From JAYQKL01 sp049889535 (GTDB lineage Bacteria; Pseudomonadota; Alphaproteobacteria; RS24), in contig JBMHDF010000001.1 in the NCBI GenBank assembly GCA_049889535.1, positions 35,645 through 99,644 of the forward strand: 64,000 nt of DNA, written 5' to 3'. The notes under the pieces were generated by a model, which ran no database searches, was not told the origin of the DNA, and was given only the letters and a program-made list of their open reading frames with translations. Shown in pieces: positions 42,340 through 51,701 of this stretch. Every line of letters begins with the position of its first letter. Within the stretch, counting starts at the first letter, position 1. Made by a program: the position numbers and the translations under genes.

Positions 42340-44337
42340 TTATTCTTCTGAAAGCTCAAACTCTATCATAACATCATCTACCGCAAGCGCATCACCTGCT
42401 TGCACCAGCACTTTAGCAATGGTGACGTCTTTCTCGGCACGCAAAATATTTTCCATCTTCATGGCCTCAACAACGGCAAGCGGTTGGCCTAGTTTTACCT
42501 GATCGCCCTCTGCAACTTGAACAGAAACCACAACACCTGGCATTGGGCAAAGTAGGGCTTTATCCGTGCTGCCATCGTCTTTTTCAGGCATATAGGCCAT
42601 GAGTTCTTGCGCCCGCTTGGTGCGCACGCACGCTTCCAGCGCCGCTCCATTGCCTGTCAGAACATACCCCTCAATAACGCGGTCAACGGCAAAGACAACA
42701 GCCTCGCCATTGACTCGGCCTTTAAAGAATAAGTCGCCAGGCATCCAATCTGAGTCAATTGAGAAGTCCACACCTTCAACCCGCACGCCTTCATCAATTA
42801 TTTCCGAACCAAAGACCGTTTCACCGATTTGGACAGCAAAGCTCTCCGCTATTTGGTTTTCTTCAATCTCATAATTGCCATCAATACAGGCCGCGCGCAT
42901 CAATTCAAAATGCTGCATTTGCGTGGCAATGGCTGCCCTAACTTTGAGCGCGTCTTCAGTTTGCGGGGCGCCCTCAAATCCTTCTGGATATTCTTCATCA
43001 ATAAAGGCCGTTGTCAGCGCGCCCTCGCGGAAACGCTCATGCTGCATAATGGCCGCCAGAAAATCAATATTATGGCGAATACCATCAATACGGAAATCAT
43101 TCAGCGCATTGAGCATACCATCCACAGCCTCGAGACGCTTTGGCGCATAAGTGACCAATTTGGCAATCATCGGGTCATAATAAATCGAGATTTCTCCGCC
43201 CTCATAAACGCCTGTGTCATTGCGTACAACCACATCGTCATAAACACCTTCTGCGGGCGGGCGATAACGCGTTAATCGGCCCGTTGATGGCAAGAAACCG
43301 CGATAAGGGTCTTCGGCATAAATCCGGCTTTCAATCGCCCAGCCCGTCAATTTGACTTGTTTTTGTTGCAGGGTGAGTTTTTCACCAGCAGCGACTTTAA
43401 TCATCTGCTCAACCAAGTCGACACCTGTAATCAGCTCGGTCACAGGATGCTCCACCTGCAAGCGCGTGTTCATTTCGAGGAAATAAAAGTTTTTATCGCC
43501 ATCGACAATAAATTCAACCGTGCCTGCCGAACAATAATCCACCGCCTTGGCCAAAGCGACAGCCTGTTCACCCATTGCTTTACGGGTTTTTTCATCCAAA
43601 AATGGGCTTGGCGCCTCTTCTACCACTTTTTGGTTGCGTCGCTGGATAGAGCATTCACGCTCGCCCAAATAAATCACATTTCCGTGCTTATCGCCCAAAA
43701 CCTGAATTTCAATATGGCGTGGCTGGGTCACAAATTTTTCAATAAAAATACGGTCATCGCCAAAACTGCTTGCCGCTTCATTTTTTGAGGATTGAAACCC
43801 TTCACGCGCCTCATCATCGTTCCAAGCAATCCGCATGCCTTTACCGCCACCACCAGCAGAGGCTTTAATCATCACCGGATATCCAATTTCAGTAGCAATT
43901 TTCACTGCTTCTTCAGCATCCTCAATCAACCCCATATGGCCCGGCACCGTTGAAACACCTGCTTCAGCCGCAAGTTTTTTCGACGTAATTTTATCGCCCA
44001 TGCTTTCAATCGCACCAGCGGGCGGGCCAATAAAGGCAATCCCCTCTTTATCCAGCGCTTCTGCAAAAGCTTTGTTTTCACTCAAAAAGCCATAACCCGG
44101 ATGCACCGCCTCAGCGCCAGTGTCTTTGATGGCCTTTATAATTTTATCAATAATCAAATAACTTTCAGAGGCTGGAGCAGCACCAATATGAACCGCTTCA
44201 TCAGCTTGTTGGACATGTAAAGCCTGTGCATCTGCATCTGAATAAACAGCCACAGTTTTGATGCCCATTTCTTTCGCTGTGCGGATAACCCGACATGCGA
44301 TTTCACCACGGTTTGCAATTAGAATTTTTTTAAACAT
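42340..44337 (-). CDS. pccA: Acyl-CoA carboxylase biotin-carrying alpha subunit (propionyl-CoA type)
   Basis: Carboxylates its own biotin with bicarbonate and ATP. 665 residues: biotin carboxylase (1-447) with the ATP-grasp loop GGGGKGMRI and ECSIQRRNQK, a linker BT domain (about 450-580), and a biotinyl domain with K627 in EAMKMEN. This single-chain BC-BT-BCCP layout is that of propionyl- or methylcrotonyl-CoA carboxylase, unlike the split AccB/AccC of acetyl-CoA carboxylase. Propionyl-CoA is preferred from the beta partner. It lies 9 bases after the beta-subunit gene. Confidence 0.9.
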   Translation of the reverse strand: MFKKILIANRGEIACRVIRTAKEMGIKTVAVYSDADAQALHVQQADEAVHIGAAPASESYLIIDKIIKAIKDTGAEAVHPGYGFLSENKAFAEALDKEGIAFIGPPAGAIESMGDKITSKKLAAEAGVSTVPGHMGLIEDAEEAVKIATEIGYPVMIKASAGGGGKGMRIAWNDDEAREGFQSSKNEAASSFGDDRIFIEKFVTQPRHIEIQVLGDKHGNVIYLGERECSIQRRNQKVVEEAPSPFLDEKTRKAMGEQAVALAKAVDYCSAGTVEFIVDGDKNFYFLEMNTRLQVEHPVTELITGVDLVEQMIKVAAGEKLTLQQKQVKLTGWAIESRIYAEDPYRGFLPSTGRLTRYRPPAEGVYDDVVVRNDTGVYEGGEISIYYDPMIAKLVTYAPKRLEAVDGMLNALNDFRIDGIRHNIDFLAAIMQHERFREGALTTAFIDEEYPEGFEGAPQTEDALKVRAAIATQMQHFELMRAACIDGNYEIEENQIAESFAVQIGETVFGSEIIDEGVRVEGVDFSIDSDWMPGDLFFKGRVNGEAVVFAVDRVIEGYVLTGNGAALEACVRTKRAQELMAYMPEKDDGSTDKALLCPMPGVVVSVQVAEGDQVKLGQPLAVVEAMKMENILRAEKDVTIAKVLVQAGDALAVDDVMIEFELSEE

Positions 44338-44346
44338 TAGCCGGTC

Positions 44347-45879
44347 CTATAGGGGAATATTATCGTGTTTTTTCCAAGGGTTCTCCAGCGTTTTGTTTTT
44401 CAATAACTGGAGCGCGCGCACAATTCGGTTTCGCGTATTATGTGGCATAATCACCTCGTCAATATAACCACGTTCTGCGGCTACAAAAGGATTGAGGAAA
44501 CGATCTTCATAAGCTTTGGTTTGCTTTTCGATTTCTTTATCATCACCTATCGACTGACGGAAGATAATCTCAACAGCGCCCTTCGCGCCCATTACAGCAA
44601 TTTCCGCAGTTGGCCATGCATAATTGATATCGCCGCGCAAATGCTTCGAGGCCATCACATCATAGGCGCCACCATAGGCCTTACGAGTGATAATGGTGAT
44701 TTTTGGCACAGTAGCTTCTGCATAAGCAAATAACAGCTTAGCCCCGTGCTTAATCAGGCCGCCATATTCTTGCGATGTACCGGGTAAGAACCCTGGCACA
44801 TCAACCAGCGTCACAATAGGAATATCAAAACAGTCACAAAAACGCACAAACCGTGCAGCTTTCCGACTGCTATCACTATCTAGAACACCGGCAAGCACCA
44901 TGGGCTGGTTGGCGACAAAACCGACTGTTTTGCCCTCAACGCGGCCAAAGCCGCAAACAATATTGGCGGCAAAATCTTTTTGAATTTCAAAAAAATCGCC
45001 CTCATCTATCACCTTATAAATCAGCTCTTTAATATCATAAGGCAGATTTGGGTTGTCAGGTATCAACGTATCAAGCGACTTTTCTTGACGTTTTGGATCA
45101 TCATAAAAATCGCGTGAGGGCACACCTGATTGGTTACAGCTTGGCAAAAAGTCAATTAACCGACGCAAATCAGTGAGCGCTTCAACATCATTATTATAGG
45201 CCCCATCTGCCACAGATGATTTTGTGGTGTGTACTTTCGCGCCGCCCAGCTCTTCTGCGGTGACCTCTTCATTGGTCACAGTTTTCACAACATCAGGGCC
45301 GGTAACAAACATATAAGAGGTGTTTTTCACCATAAAAATAAAATCAGTTAAGGCGGGTGAATAAACATCACCGCCCGCACATGGGCCCATAATCATGGTG
45401 ATTTGTGGGATAACACCAGAGGCGAGTGTGTTGCGTTGAAACACTTCAGCATAGCCGCCAAGCGCATCAACGCCTTCCTGAATACGCGCTCCACCCGCAT
45501 CTAAAATGCCAATTATCGGCACGCGATTGCGCAGGGCCATATCCTGAACCTTACAAATTTTCTGCGCATGAGCCTTAGAAAGCGACCCACCAAATACGGT
45601 GAAATCTTTTGCATAAATATAAATTGGGCGGCCATTAACCGTCCCCCAGCCTGTCACAACGCCGTCGCCAGGAATTTTTTTATCTTCCATGCCAAATTCA
45701 TGGCAATCATGCTCAACAAACATGTCCATTTCTTCAAAAGAACCATCATCAAGCAAGAGTTCTATGCGTTCGCGGGCGGTCAGTTTGCCCCGACCATGCT
45801 GCGCTTCTATCCGCTTTTCACCGCCACCAAGACGGGCCTCAGCACGTCTCGCATTTAATTCTTCTATGATATTTTTCAT
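44347..45879 (-). CDS. pccB: Acyl-CoA carboxylase carboxyltransferase beta subunit (propionyl-CoA type)
   Basis: Transfers CO2 from biotin to the acyl-CoA, giving methylmalonyl-CoA if the substrate is propionyl-CoA. 510 residues with two crotonase-like halves: GDGVVTGWGTVNGR and GGARIQEGVDALGGY in the first, LVDVPGFLPGTSQE and KAYGGAYDVM in the second. The DVPGFLPG loop and length match PccB. GGGTAG sits 6 bases before the ATG. The mutase that would use the product is not in the window. Confidence 0.92.
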   Translation of the reverse strand: MKNIIEELNARRAEARLGGGEKRIEAQHGRGKLTARERIELLLDDGSFEEMDMFVEHDCHEFGMEDKKIPGDGVVTGWGTVNGRPIYIYAKDFTVFGGSLSKAHAQKICKVQDMALRNRVPIIGILDAGGARIQEGVDALGGYAEVFQRNTLASGVIPQITMIMGPCAGGDVYSPALTDFIFMVKNTSYMFVTGPDVVKTVTNEEVTAEELGGAKVHTTKSSVADGAYNNDVEALTDLRRLIDFLPSCNQSGVPSRDFYDDPKRQEKSLDTLIPDNPNLPYDIKELIYKVIDEGDFFEIQKDFAANIVCGFGRVEGKTVGFVANQPMVLAGVLDSDSSRKAARFVRFCDCFDIPIVTLVDVPGFLPGTSQEYGGLIKHGAKLLFAYAEATVPKITIITRKAYGGAYDVMASKHLRGDINYAWPTAEIAVMGAKGAVEIIFRQSIGDDKEIEKQTKAYEDRFLNPFVAAERGYIDEVIMPHNTRNRIVRALQLLKNKTLENPWKKHDNIPL

Positions 45880-45942
45880 AGTGCTACCCAGAAAATTGTT
45901 ATTTTAATGATATATTTATTTAATAGGTTTTGAGCCAGAGTT

Positions 45943-46644
45943 CTACCCTAAAACCCCAAAAAAGCGCGAAACTTCGTCGATTTCCTGCTGGCGACTGAGA
46001 AGGCGTTTTTGCGCTTCTTCGTCGATTCCCCATTGCTCCATTTGGAAATGTTCATCTAAAAAAGCAGCTTGATATGCCTGCTCATAGTTAATTTCTTGCG
46101 CTTCTAGAGCCAGCGCTAAGACAGCTGACCCCATCAAAGCTGTGGCATGGCTTAACGCCCCCATGCGCAGCGTAAATTCAGGCTGTTTTAAGTAAACATG
46201 GCGCATGCGGGCTAGGGTTTCAGGGCTTTGCTCAATCGGCTGTATCCCCTCAACAATCTTTAAAGACACATCAAAACGCGCATTGCACCAATCTAACAAA
46301 GGTTTCCAGATTTCATGCTGGCGGGCAACTAGACTGTCGGGATGACTGGCAAAATAGCATAATAAATCATTATTCGTATACGCCATGAACTCATCAGCAA
46401 GGCCTTGAATATTGTCTGGCACACGGTCAAAAGAAGTATTCACAAGGCGATTATAGGGCATAGCCATTGGGTCGATTTTCTCTTCACACGCCGCCCATTC
46501 CTGCGCGAGAAGCTGCGCTATTTGTTCATTGGGCAAAACCAGATTATTTTTCGCAGGCGTTTTAAGCAAATGTTGGTCGAGCATCAGCACAAAGCCCTCT
46601 GGGCTTTCTTCGACTGTTACATTTTCATAAAATCGCTTTGACAT
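45943..46644 (-). CDS. ATP12-family F1-ATPase assembly chaperone
   Basis: Homologue of mitochondrial Atp12, which binds the free F1 alpha subunit before assembly; in bacteria the family is essentially restricted to alphaproteobacteria. 233 residues: N-terminal RFYENVTVEES and LLKTPAKN strands, conserved EWAACEEKIDPMAMPYNRLVN (split: EWAACEEKID, MPYNRLVNT), DLLCYFASHP and a C-terminal LDEHFQMEQWGIDEEA. GTG at 46653 three codons earlier is a possible start. Last of the genes that run RluC-HAD-ATP12. Confidence 0.9.
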   Translation of the reverse strand: MSKRFYENVTVEESPEGFVLMLDQHLLKTPAKNNLVLPNEQIAQLLAQEWAACEEKIDPMAMPYNRLVNTSFDRVPDNIQGLADEFMAYTNNDLLCYFASHPDSLVARQHEIWKPLLDWCNARFDVSLKIVEGIQPIEQSPETLARMRHVYLKQPEFTLRMGALSHATALMGSAVLALALEAQEINYEQAYQAAFLDEHFQMEQWGIDEEAQKRLLSRQQEIDEVSRFFGVLG

Positions 46645-46661
46645 AAATTTCACTTATCCGC

Positions 46662-47333
46662 TTAGGCTTTATCCACTCTTAATTGTTCAAGAAGCACCTT
46701 CAACTCTTGCGCTGTTGAAACAATATGCTGTGCGCCGTAATTTTGCAGCTCCTCAATCGGATTATACCCCCAACTAACCCCAATCGGCAGCACATTTGCA
46801 TTGGTCGCCATCGCCATATCATAAATTGTATCGCCAATCATAAGGGTTTGGTCAGCCGCAACCCCAAGCTCAGCCATGGCATCAAATATAAGTTGCGGAT
46901 TAGGCTTGCCCGGCCCATCATCTGCGCTTTTTAAAACCTGAAAAACCTCCGTAAATCCATGTGTTTGACACACACGTTTTACCCCGCGGCGGGATTTCAT
47001 AGTCACAATCCCCAAAAATGTGTCTCGCTCTTGGGCAAGTGTCTGTATCAACTCCGACATGCCCTCAAACAAAACCTCGCCCCGGTCTTCACGGTTCGCG
47101 ATTTCTTGAGCTATATCACGATATCTTGCCAAAATATCATTGCGCAAAGCAGGCGCAATGTCTGGCAAATAGCTAGCAATTGCCTCTTCCAAAGACAAAC
47201 CAACCGATTTTAAAATGGTTGCATCAGGCGGCGGCGTGAGGCCAGCCTCGCGAATGGCCTGCGCCATGCCCGTAATAATGGCTTGCTGGCTATCGACAAT
47301 CGTGCCATCGCAATCAAACAAGACCAGTCGCAT
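46662..47333 (-). CDS. HAD-IA family phosphatase (phosphoglycolate-phosphatase-like)
   Basis: 223 residues with all HAD motifs: D7 and D9 in LFDCDGTIVDS, Thr in GIVTMKSR, Lys of GKPNPQ, and the acidic pair in MIGDTIYDM. A four-helix cap (about 15-85) follows motif I, placing it in subfamily IA with Gph-like phosphatases. The substrate may be phosphoglycolate, but many related enzymes act on other small phosphates. Start overlaps the RluC stop by one base. Confidence 0.86.
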   Translation of the reverse strand: MRLVLFDCDGTIVDSQQAIITGMAQAIREAGLTPPPDATILKSVGLSLEEAIASYLPDIAPALRNDILARYRDIAQEIANREDRGEVLFEGMSELIQTLAQERDTFLGIVTMKSRRGVKRVCQTHGFTEVFQVLKSADDGPGKPNPQLIFDAMAELGVAADQTLMIGDTIYDMAMATNANVLPIGVSWGYNPIEELQNYGAQHIVSTAQELKVLLEQLRVDKA

Positions 47334-48334
47334 CAGCTTTTGACCTCATCCTCAGGAAACGGATCATAGGCTTCTGATGTCTCAAACCCTAAAAACTGCC
47401 AGCTCTCGAGCATATGCCCGCTCAATGGCGCCTCAATATGAAACATCCCCCCTTTAGGGTGGGGTATGGTCAATGCGGCGCTATGCAAATGCAATTTGGC
47501 CGCCAATGCGCCACCTGTCTCTATCTCGGCATTAAAATATTTGCCATCGCCCACCAAAGGGTGACCGATTGCCAATGCATGCGCGCGGATTTGATGTGTG
47601 CGCCCCGTCATAGGCCGAAATGCAACCCATGCAAACTCCTGACCTGCACGTTGCAAAACTGCAAACCTTGTCATCGCTTTCATCGCGCCAGCTTCCTTAT
47701 CGCCTGCAACGCGCACGCGCTCCTGCCCGTCGCCAGCCGCGCGTTTGATAAGTGGCACATTTATATCCCCTTGCTCAGGGCGCGGCACGCCATGCGTCAA
47801 TGCCCAATAAATTTTACGGGTCTGCCGGTCCGCAAAATTTCGGGTTAAAAATGCCGTCGCTTTTCGGCTGCGCCCAAGCACCATCACGCCAGAAGTGTCG
47901 CGGTCGAGGCGATGCACCAATCGCGGACGCTCATCGGCCTCAAATTGCAACTCATCAAGCATGCCATCAAGATGAAATTGGGTTTTGCTCCCCCCTTGCA
48001 CAGCCAAACCAGCAGGCTTATTCAGCACTAAAATATCTTTATCTTGATAAATGATTGCATCTTGCACTTGCGCCACCAATTCAGCAGGGGCGGTCGGCTG
48101 GCGGCGGGTTTTTTTGTCGTTAGATGTTGTGTTTAGGGGCGGGATACGCACATGTTGCCCCCGATTAAGCCTTGTGTTGGATTTTGCCCGCGCACCATCG
48201 ACCCGAATTTGCCCTTTGCGCAATAATTTTTCAATCTCACCCTGTCGCAATTGCGGAAACAGGCTGCGTAACCAGCGATCAAGGCGCATGCCTTCCTGGT
48301 CAGACTGAATTTCTAAAATTTGAACGCCGCTCAT
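47333..48334 (-). CDS. rluC: Ribosomal large-subunit pseudouridine synthase, RluC/RluD family
   Basis: Makes pseudouridine in 23S rRNA. An N-terminal S4 RNA-binding domain (about 15-65, MRLDRWLRSLFPQL) is followed by the catalytic domain with D144 in HRLDRDTSG and the RTHQIR motif. 333 residues. RluC is preferred from the context I recall (RluC beside HAD and ATP12 in alphaproteobacteria), but RluD-like specificity cannot be excluded. The HAD gene follows with a one-base overlap. Confidence 0.88.
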   Translation of the reverse strand: MSGVQILEIQSDQEGMRLDRWLRSLFPQLRQGEIEKLLRKGQIRVDGARAKSNTRLNRGQHVRIPPLNTTSNDKKTRRQPTAPAELVAQVQDAIIYQDKDILVLNKPAGLAVQGGSKTQFHLDGMLDELQFEADERPRLVHRLDRDTSGVMVLGRSRKATAFLTRNFADRQTRKIYWALTHGVPRPEQGDINVPLIKRAAGDGQERVRVAGDKEAGAMKAMTRFAVLQRAGQEFAWVAFRPMTGRTHQIRAHALAIGHPLVGDGKYFNAEIETGGALAAKLHLHSAALTIPHPKGGMFHIEAPLSGHMLESWQFLGFETSEAYDPFPEDEVKS

Positions 48335-48368
48335 GTCGTTTCCCTACCGCCTTAACGGCTATACCACC

Positions 48369-49793
48369 TTATCGAATTGTGCTTCGGATTATTCTATTGC
48401 CACGTTTCACTTCAAGAGACCAGCGATTTGGGTTTTCTTCTATCTTTGCCACCGCATCGGCCACTTTTCTGATATCTTGCCCATTGAGCTTTAGCAGCAA
48501 ATCACCCGCCTGCAATCCCAAACGGCTTTTCGGGTTCCCTTTTACGACAACCACACCCTGCACCCCCTCACTTAAGCCAATTTCTTCCACCACGGCAGGG
48601 TTAATATTTGATAACTCAATCCCAAAAAATAGATTTTTCAAATGCCCGCGATATAGGTTTCTTGGCGGGTTCTCAGGCGCTTCACGCATCATCACGCGCG
48701 CTTTCATTTTTGTGCCATTGCGCAAATAGTGAATAGTCACAGTCGCGCCGATTTCTTGTATCGCCAAGCGATAGCGCAATTCCTCTGGCCGATTAATTTG
48801 CCGCTTTTCAACAGCTGTCACAACATCGCCGGACTGCAAGCCAGCTTGCGCAAACGGGCTTTGAGGATGCACTTCTAATAACAAAGCCCCCATAGGGCGC
48901 GCCAGCCCCAATGTTTCTGCCAGCTCTTGTGTTACATTTTGTAGGCGCGCGCCAAGCCAAGGCCGTTTTACCCGTCCTGCACCATCTGCCGCCAATGCCG
49001 CTTGAACAACCCGTCGCACCATATTGGCAGGTATTGCAAAACCAATCCCAATCGAGCCACCACTGCGGGTAAAAATAGCCGTATTCACCCCAAGCAGCCG
49101 CCCGTCCATTGTCACCAGCGCCCCGCCCGAGTTACCCGGATTAATCGCCGCGTCGGTTTGGATAAAGGACTGAAAATCACTCACCCCTACTTGCGTGCGC
49201 GCCAAACCAGAAACAATACCGCTGGTAACAGTCTGGCCAACACCAAATGGGTTACCAATTGCCAGCACTAAATCACCAACCTCAACTTCATCTTCATCAT
49301 GATAAATGAGGTATGGAAACTGGGTTTTCTTTTCTGTGCGCAATTTCAGAACCGCCAAATCAGTGCGCGCATCAGCCAATAAAACATCAGCCTGAAACTC
49401 GCGCTGGTCAGACAAAACCACAGTTAAACTCTCACTGCCTTCAATCACATGATTATTAGTAACCACAATACCATCTTCACGCACCAAAACCCCCGAACCC
49501 AATGAGTTTTGTAATTGTTGGCGGGGGCGGCTTTGACGCCCAAAAAAATCATTAAAAAACGGATCATTAAACAAAGATGGACGCCGGTTTTGGACAATCC
49601 GCTTGGCATAAACATTCACAACGGCAGGCGCGGCATGGGCCACAACAGGCGCATAGGTTAAATTTAGCTGCTGCTGGTTTTTTGGTGCATTCGAAAATGG
49701 CTCGGCATGTGCGCTAAATGCTAAAAACATCAAGAGAAAAACAAAAAAGCACCCGCGTAAAATCGGATGCTTTTTCATGTTCAAATAAGGCAT
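48369..49793 (-). CDS. Periplasmic serine protease, Do/DegQ-like, two PDZ domains
   Basis: Envelope quality-control protease. In 474-residue numbering, the triad is H115 (TNNHVI), D145 (DARTDLAVLK) and S222 (NPGNSGGAL). PDZ1 covers about 280-370 and PDZ2 about 380-465. The signal peptide has n-region KKHPILR, hydrophobic FFVFLLMFLAF and cleavage after AHA (residue 30). The start is either ATG 49793 or 49778; neither has a strong ribosome-binding site. Codons for residues 6-18 form the terminator-shaped hairpin listed separately. It follows rplQ by 10 bases; related genomes often have rarA between this gene and RluC, absent here. Confidence 0.9.
   Translation of the reverse strand: MPYLNMKKHPILRGCFFVFLLMFLAFSAHAEPFSNAPKNQQQLNLTYAPVVAHAAPAVVNVYAKRIVQNRRPSLFNDPFFNDFFGRQSRPRQQLQNSLGSGVLVREDGIVVTNNHVIEGSESLTVVLSDQREFQADVLLADARTDLAVLKLRTEKKTQFPYLIYHDEDEVEVGDLVLAIGNPFGVGQTVTSGIVSGLARTQVGVSDFQSFIQTDAAINPGNSGGALVTMDGRLLGVNTAIFTRSGGSIGIGFAIPANMVRRVVQAALAADGAGRVKRPWLGARLQNVTQELAETLGLARPMGALLLEVHPQSPFAQAGLQSGDVVTAVEKRQINRPEELRYRLAIQEIGATVTIHYLRNGTKMKARVMMREAPENPPRNLYRGHLKNLFFGIELSNINPAVVEEIGLSEGVQGVVVVKGNPKSRLGLQAGDLLLKLNGQDIRKVADAVAKIEENPNRWSLEVKRGNRIIRSTIR
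49743..49775 (-). terminator. Terminator-like hairpin inside the Do-like protease start region
   Basis: On the minus strand AAAAAGCATCCG (49775-49764) pairs with CGGGTGCTTTTT (49755-49744) across an 8-base loop: 12 pairs including one U-G wobble, running into six U and a further U-rich tract. This is a textbook intrinsic terminator shape, 28 bases after the rplQ stop, yet it encodes the n-region and early h-region of the downstream signal peptide. Confidence 0.75.
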
Positions 49794-49803
49794 AGCTTCA
49801 ACT

Positions 49804-50229
49804 TTAAGCGGTTGCTTCTTCGCCTTCTTCATCAATCATCACCGGGCCTGAGTCCTGACCTCGTGCGCTTTCGTCGCGATCAACAAACTCAATCACCGCT
49901 AATGGGGCGTTATCACCATAGCGAAACCCTGCCTTCATAATGCGTGTGTAGCCCCCTTGACGGTCTGCATAACGCTCTGCCAAAGTATCGAACAGCTTCG
50001 CAGCCCATTCATTATCTGGCAGCTTGGCATAGGCCTGACGACGCGCGTGCAAATCACCTTTTTTACCCAAAGAAACGAGCTTTTCAACAAATGGGCGCAA
50101 TTCCTTTGCTTTTGGCAAAGTCGTAACAATTTGCTCATGTTTGATAAGCGCAACAGCCATATTGCCAAGCAAGGCTTTACGGTGGCTGTGTGTGCGGTTT
50201 AATTTTCTTCCAGCTTTAGCGTGTCGCAT
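49804..50229 (-). CDS. rplQ: 50S ribosomal protein L17
   Basis: Located near the exit side of the large subunit; last gene of the alpha operon. The conserved first domain (MRHAKAGRKLNRTHSHRKAL, split at GRKLNR) and the VEKLVSLGKKGDLHARR segment are normal. Past residue 115 there is an acidic tail (ESARGQDSGPVMIDEEGEEATA; key residues are the final EEGEE), a length of 141 residues typical for alphaproteobacteria. It starts 24 bases after rpoA. Confidence 0.97.
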   Translation of the reverse strand: MRHAKAGRKLNRTHSHRKALLGNMAVALIKHEQIVTTLPKAKELRPFVEKLVSLGKKGDLHARRQAYAKLPDNEWAAKLFDTLAERYADRQGGYTRIMKAGFRYGDNAPLAVIEFVDRDESARGQDSGPVMIDEEGEEATA

Positions 50230-50253
50230 ATTAGTCTCCGAGAGTCGCGCTGA

Positions 50254-51273
50254 TTAGTAAGTTTCTTCGAAACGTTTCGCAAGTTCTTCAATATTTTCTG
50301 GCGGCCAGCTTGGTACTTCCATACCAAGATGCAGGCTCATTTCTGCAAGAACTTCTTTAATTTCATTCAGTGATTTACGACCAAAATTTGGTGTCCGCAG
50401 CATTTCGGCTTCGGTTTTTTGGATTAAGTCACCAATATAGACAATATTGTCGTTTTTCAAGCAGTTGGCAGAGCGTACAGAAAGCTCTAGCTCATCAACT
50501 TTTTTCAGAAGTGCAGGGTTGAAACCAACTTCTTCTGCCACTGAAATTTCTTCCTGAATGGGTTCTGGCTCTTCAAAATTGATAAATGTCTGTAACTGGT
50601 CTTGTAGGATACGCGCAGATAGGGCCAATGCGTCTTCCGGAGTGACCGTCCCATCTGTTTCAATATCCACAGTCAGCTTGTCATAATCCAAAACCTGTCC
50701 TTCACGTGTGTTTTCTACATTATAAGAAACACGACGCACGGGGCTATAGAGGCTGTCCACAGGAATAAGCCCAATAGGCGCATCTTCCGGACGGTTCTTC
50801 TCTGCTGGCACATAACCTTTGCCTGTGTTGATAATAAATTCAAAACGCACTTCCGCGCCCTCATCTAAAGTGCACAGCACCAAATCAGGGTTTTTAATTT
50901 CAACATCGGCGGTTTCTTCAATATCGCCAGCTGTCACCACACCTGAGCCTTTTTTCGACAGTGTCAGGCGCTTCATGCCTTCTGAATGCACATCAACAGA
51001 CATTTGTTTAATATTCAAAACAATATCCGTTACATCCTCGCGCACGCCTGGAATAGATGAAAACTCATGCAGCACACCATCAATTTGCACGCCAGTAACA
51101 GCAGCCCCTTGAATAGAAGACAACATAATACGACGCAGTGCATTGCCCAATGTAAGACCAAACCCACGCTCAAGCGGTTCTGCCACAATACGCGCAGAAC
51201 GCTCTGGATCAGCACCCGGAATAATTTCGAGCTTCGTTGGTTTAATCAGTTCTTGCCAGTTATTCTGTATCAC
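50254..51273 (-). CDS. rpoA: RNA polymerase alpha subunit
   Basis: 339 residues: N-terminal domain (about 1-235), where RNA polymerase assembly is nucleated (GNALRRIMLSSIQGAAVT region), a flexible linker, and a C-terminal domain (about 265-330) with the helix-hairpin-helix SVRSANCLKNDNI and NFGRKSLNEIKEVL that contacts UP elements and activators. Stop-to-start gap of 30 bases from rpsK. Its placement in the alpha operon ties polymerase supply to ribosome synthesis. Confidence 0.98.
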   Translation of the reverse strand: MIQNNWQELIKPTKLEIIPGADPERSARIVAEPLERGFGLTLGNALRRIMLSSIQGAAVTGVQIDGVLHEFSSIPGVREDVTDIVLNIKQMSVDVHSEGMKRLTLSKKGSGVVTAGDIEETADVEIKNPDLVLCTLDEGAEVRFEFIINTGKGYVPAEKNRPEDAPIGLIPVDSLYSPVRRVSYNVENTREGQVLDYDKLTVDIETDGTVTPEDALALSARILQDQLQTFINFEEPEPIQEEISVAEEVGFNPALLKKVDELELSVRSANCLKNDNIVYIGDLIQKTEAEMLRTPNFGRKSLNEIKEVLAEMSLHLGMEVPSWPPENIEELAKRFEETY

Positions 51274-51303
51274 GGTGATACCTCTTTAAAATAAAATCCA
51301 AAT

Positions 51304-51690
51304 TTATACGCGACGACGCTTTGGAGGACGACACCCATTATGCGGTATCGGCGTTACATCACGAATGCTGGTAATGGTGAAACCAACGGCTTGTAAAGCA
51401 CGTAGTGCAGATTCACGACCAGAGCCAGGCCCTTTAACATTCACTTCCAGTGTTTTCATGCCATGATCCATAGCTTTTTTGCCAGCTTCTTCAGCCGCAA
51501 CCTGAGCTGCATAGGGTGTTGATTTACGCGACCCTTTAAAGCCCATTGCGCCAGCAGAACACCAAGAAATCGCATTGCCTTGCGCATCTGCAATCGTAAT
51601 CATGGTGTTGTTAAATGTAGAGTTAATGTGGGCAACACCTGAAGAAATATTCTTCCGCTCACGACGTTTTACACGTGTATCAGTAGCCAT
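51304..51690 (-). CDS. rpsK: 30S ribosomal protein S11
   Basis: Platform protein of the small subunit contacting 16S helix 45 and the mRNA exit region. 128 residues; GVAHINSTFNNTMITI and the C-terminal HNGCRPPKRRRV are canonical, the latter with an Asn-Gly pair known in some bacteria as an isoaspartate site. It begins 11 bases after rpsM. Confidence 0.98.
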   Translation of the reverse strand: MATDTRVKRRERKNISSGVAHINSTFNNTMITIADAQGNAISWCSAGAMGFKGSRKSTPYAAQVAAEEAGKKAMDHGMKTLEVNVKGPGSGRESALRALQAVGFTITSIRDVTPIPHNGCRPPKRRRV

Positions 51691-51701
51691 TATCTTAATC
51701 C

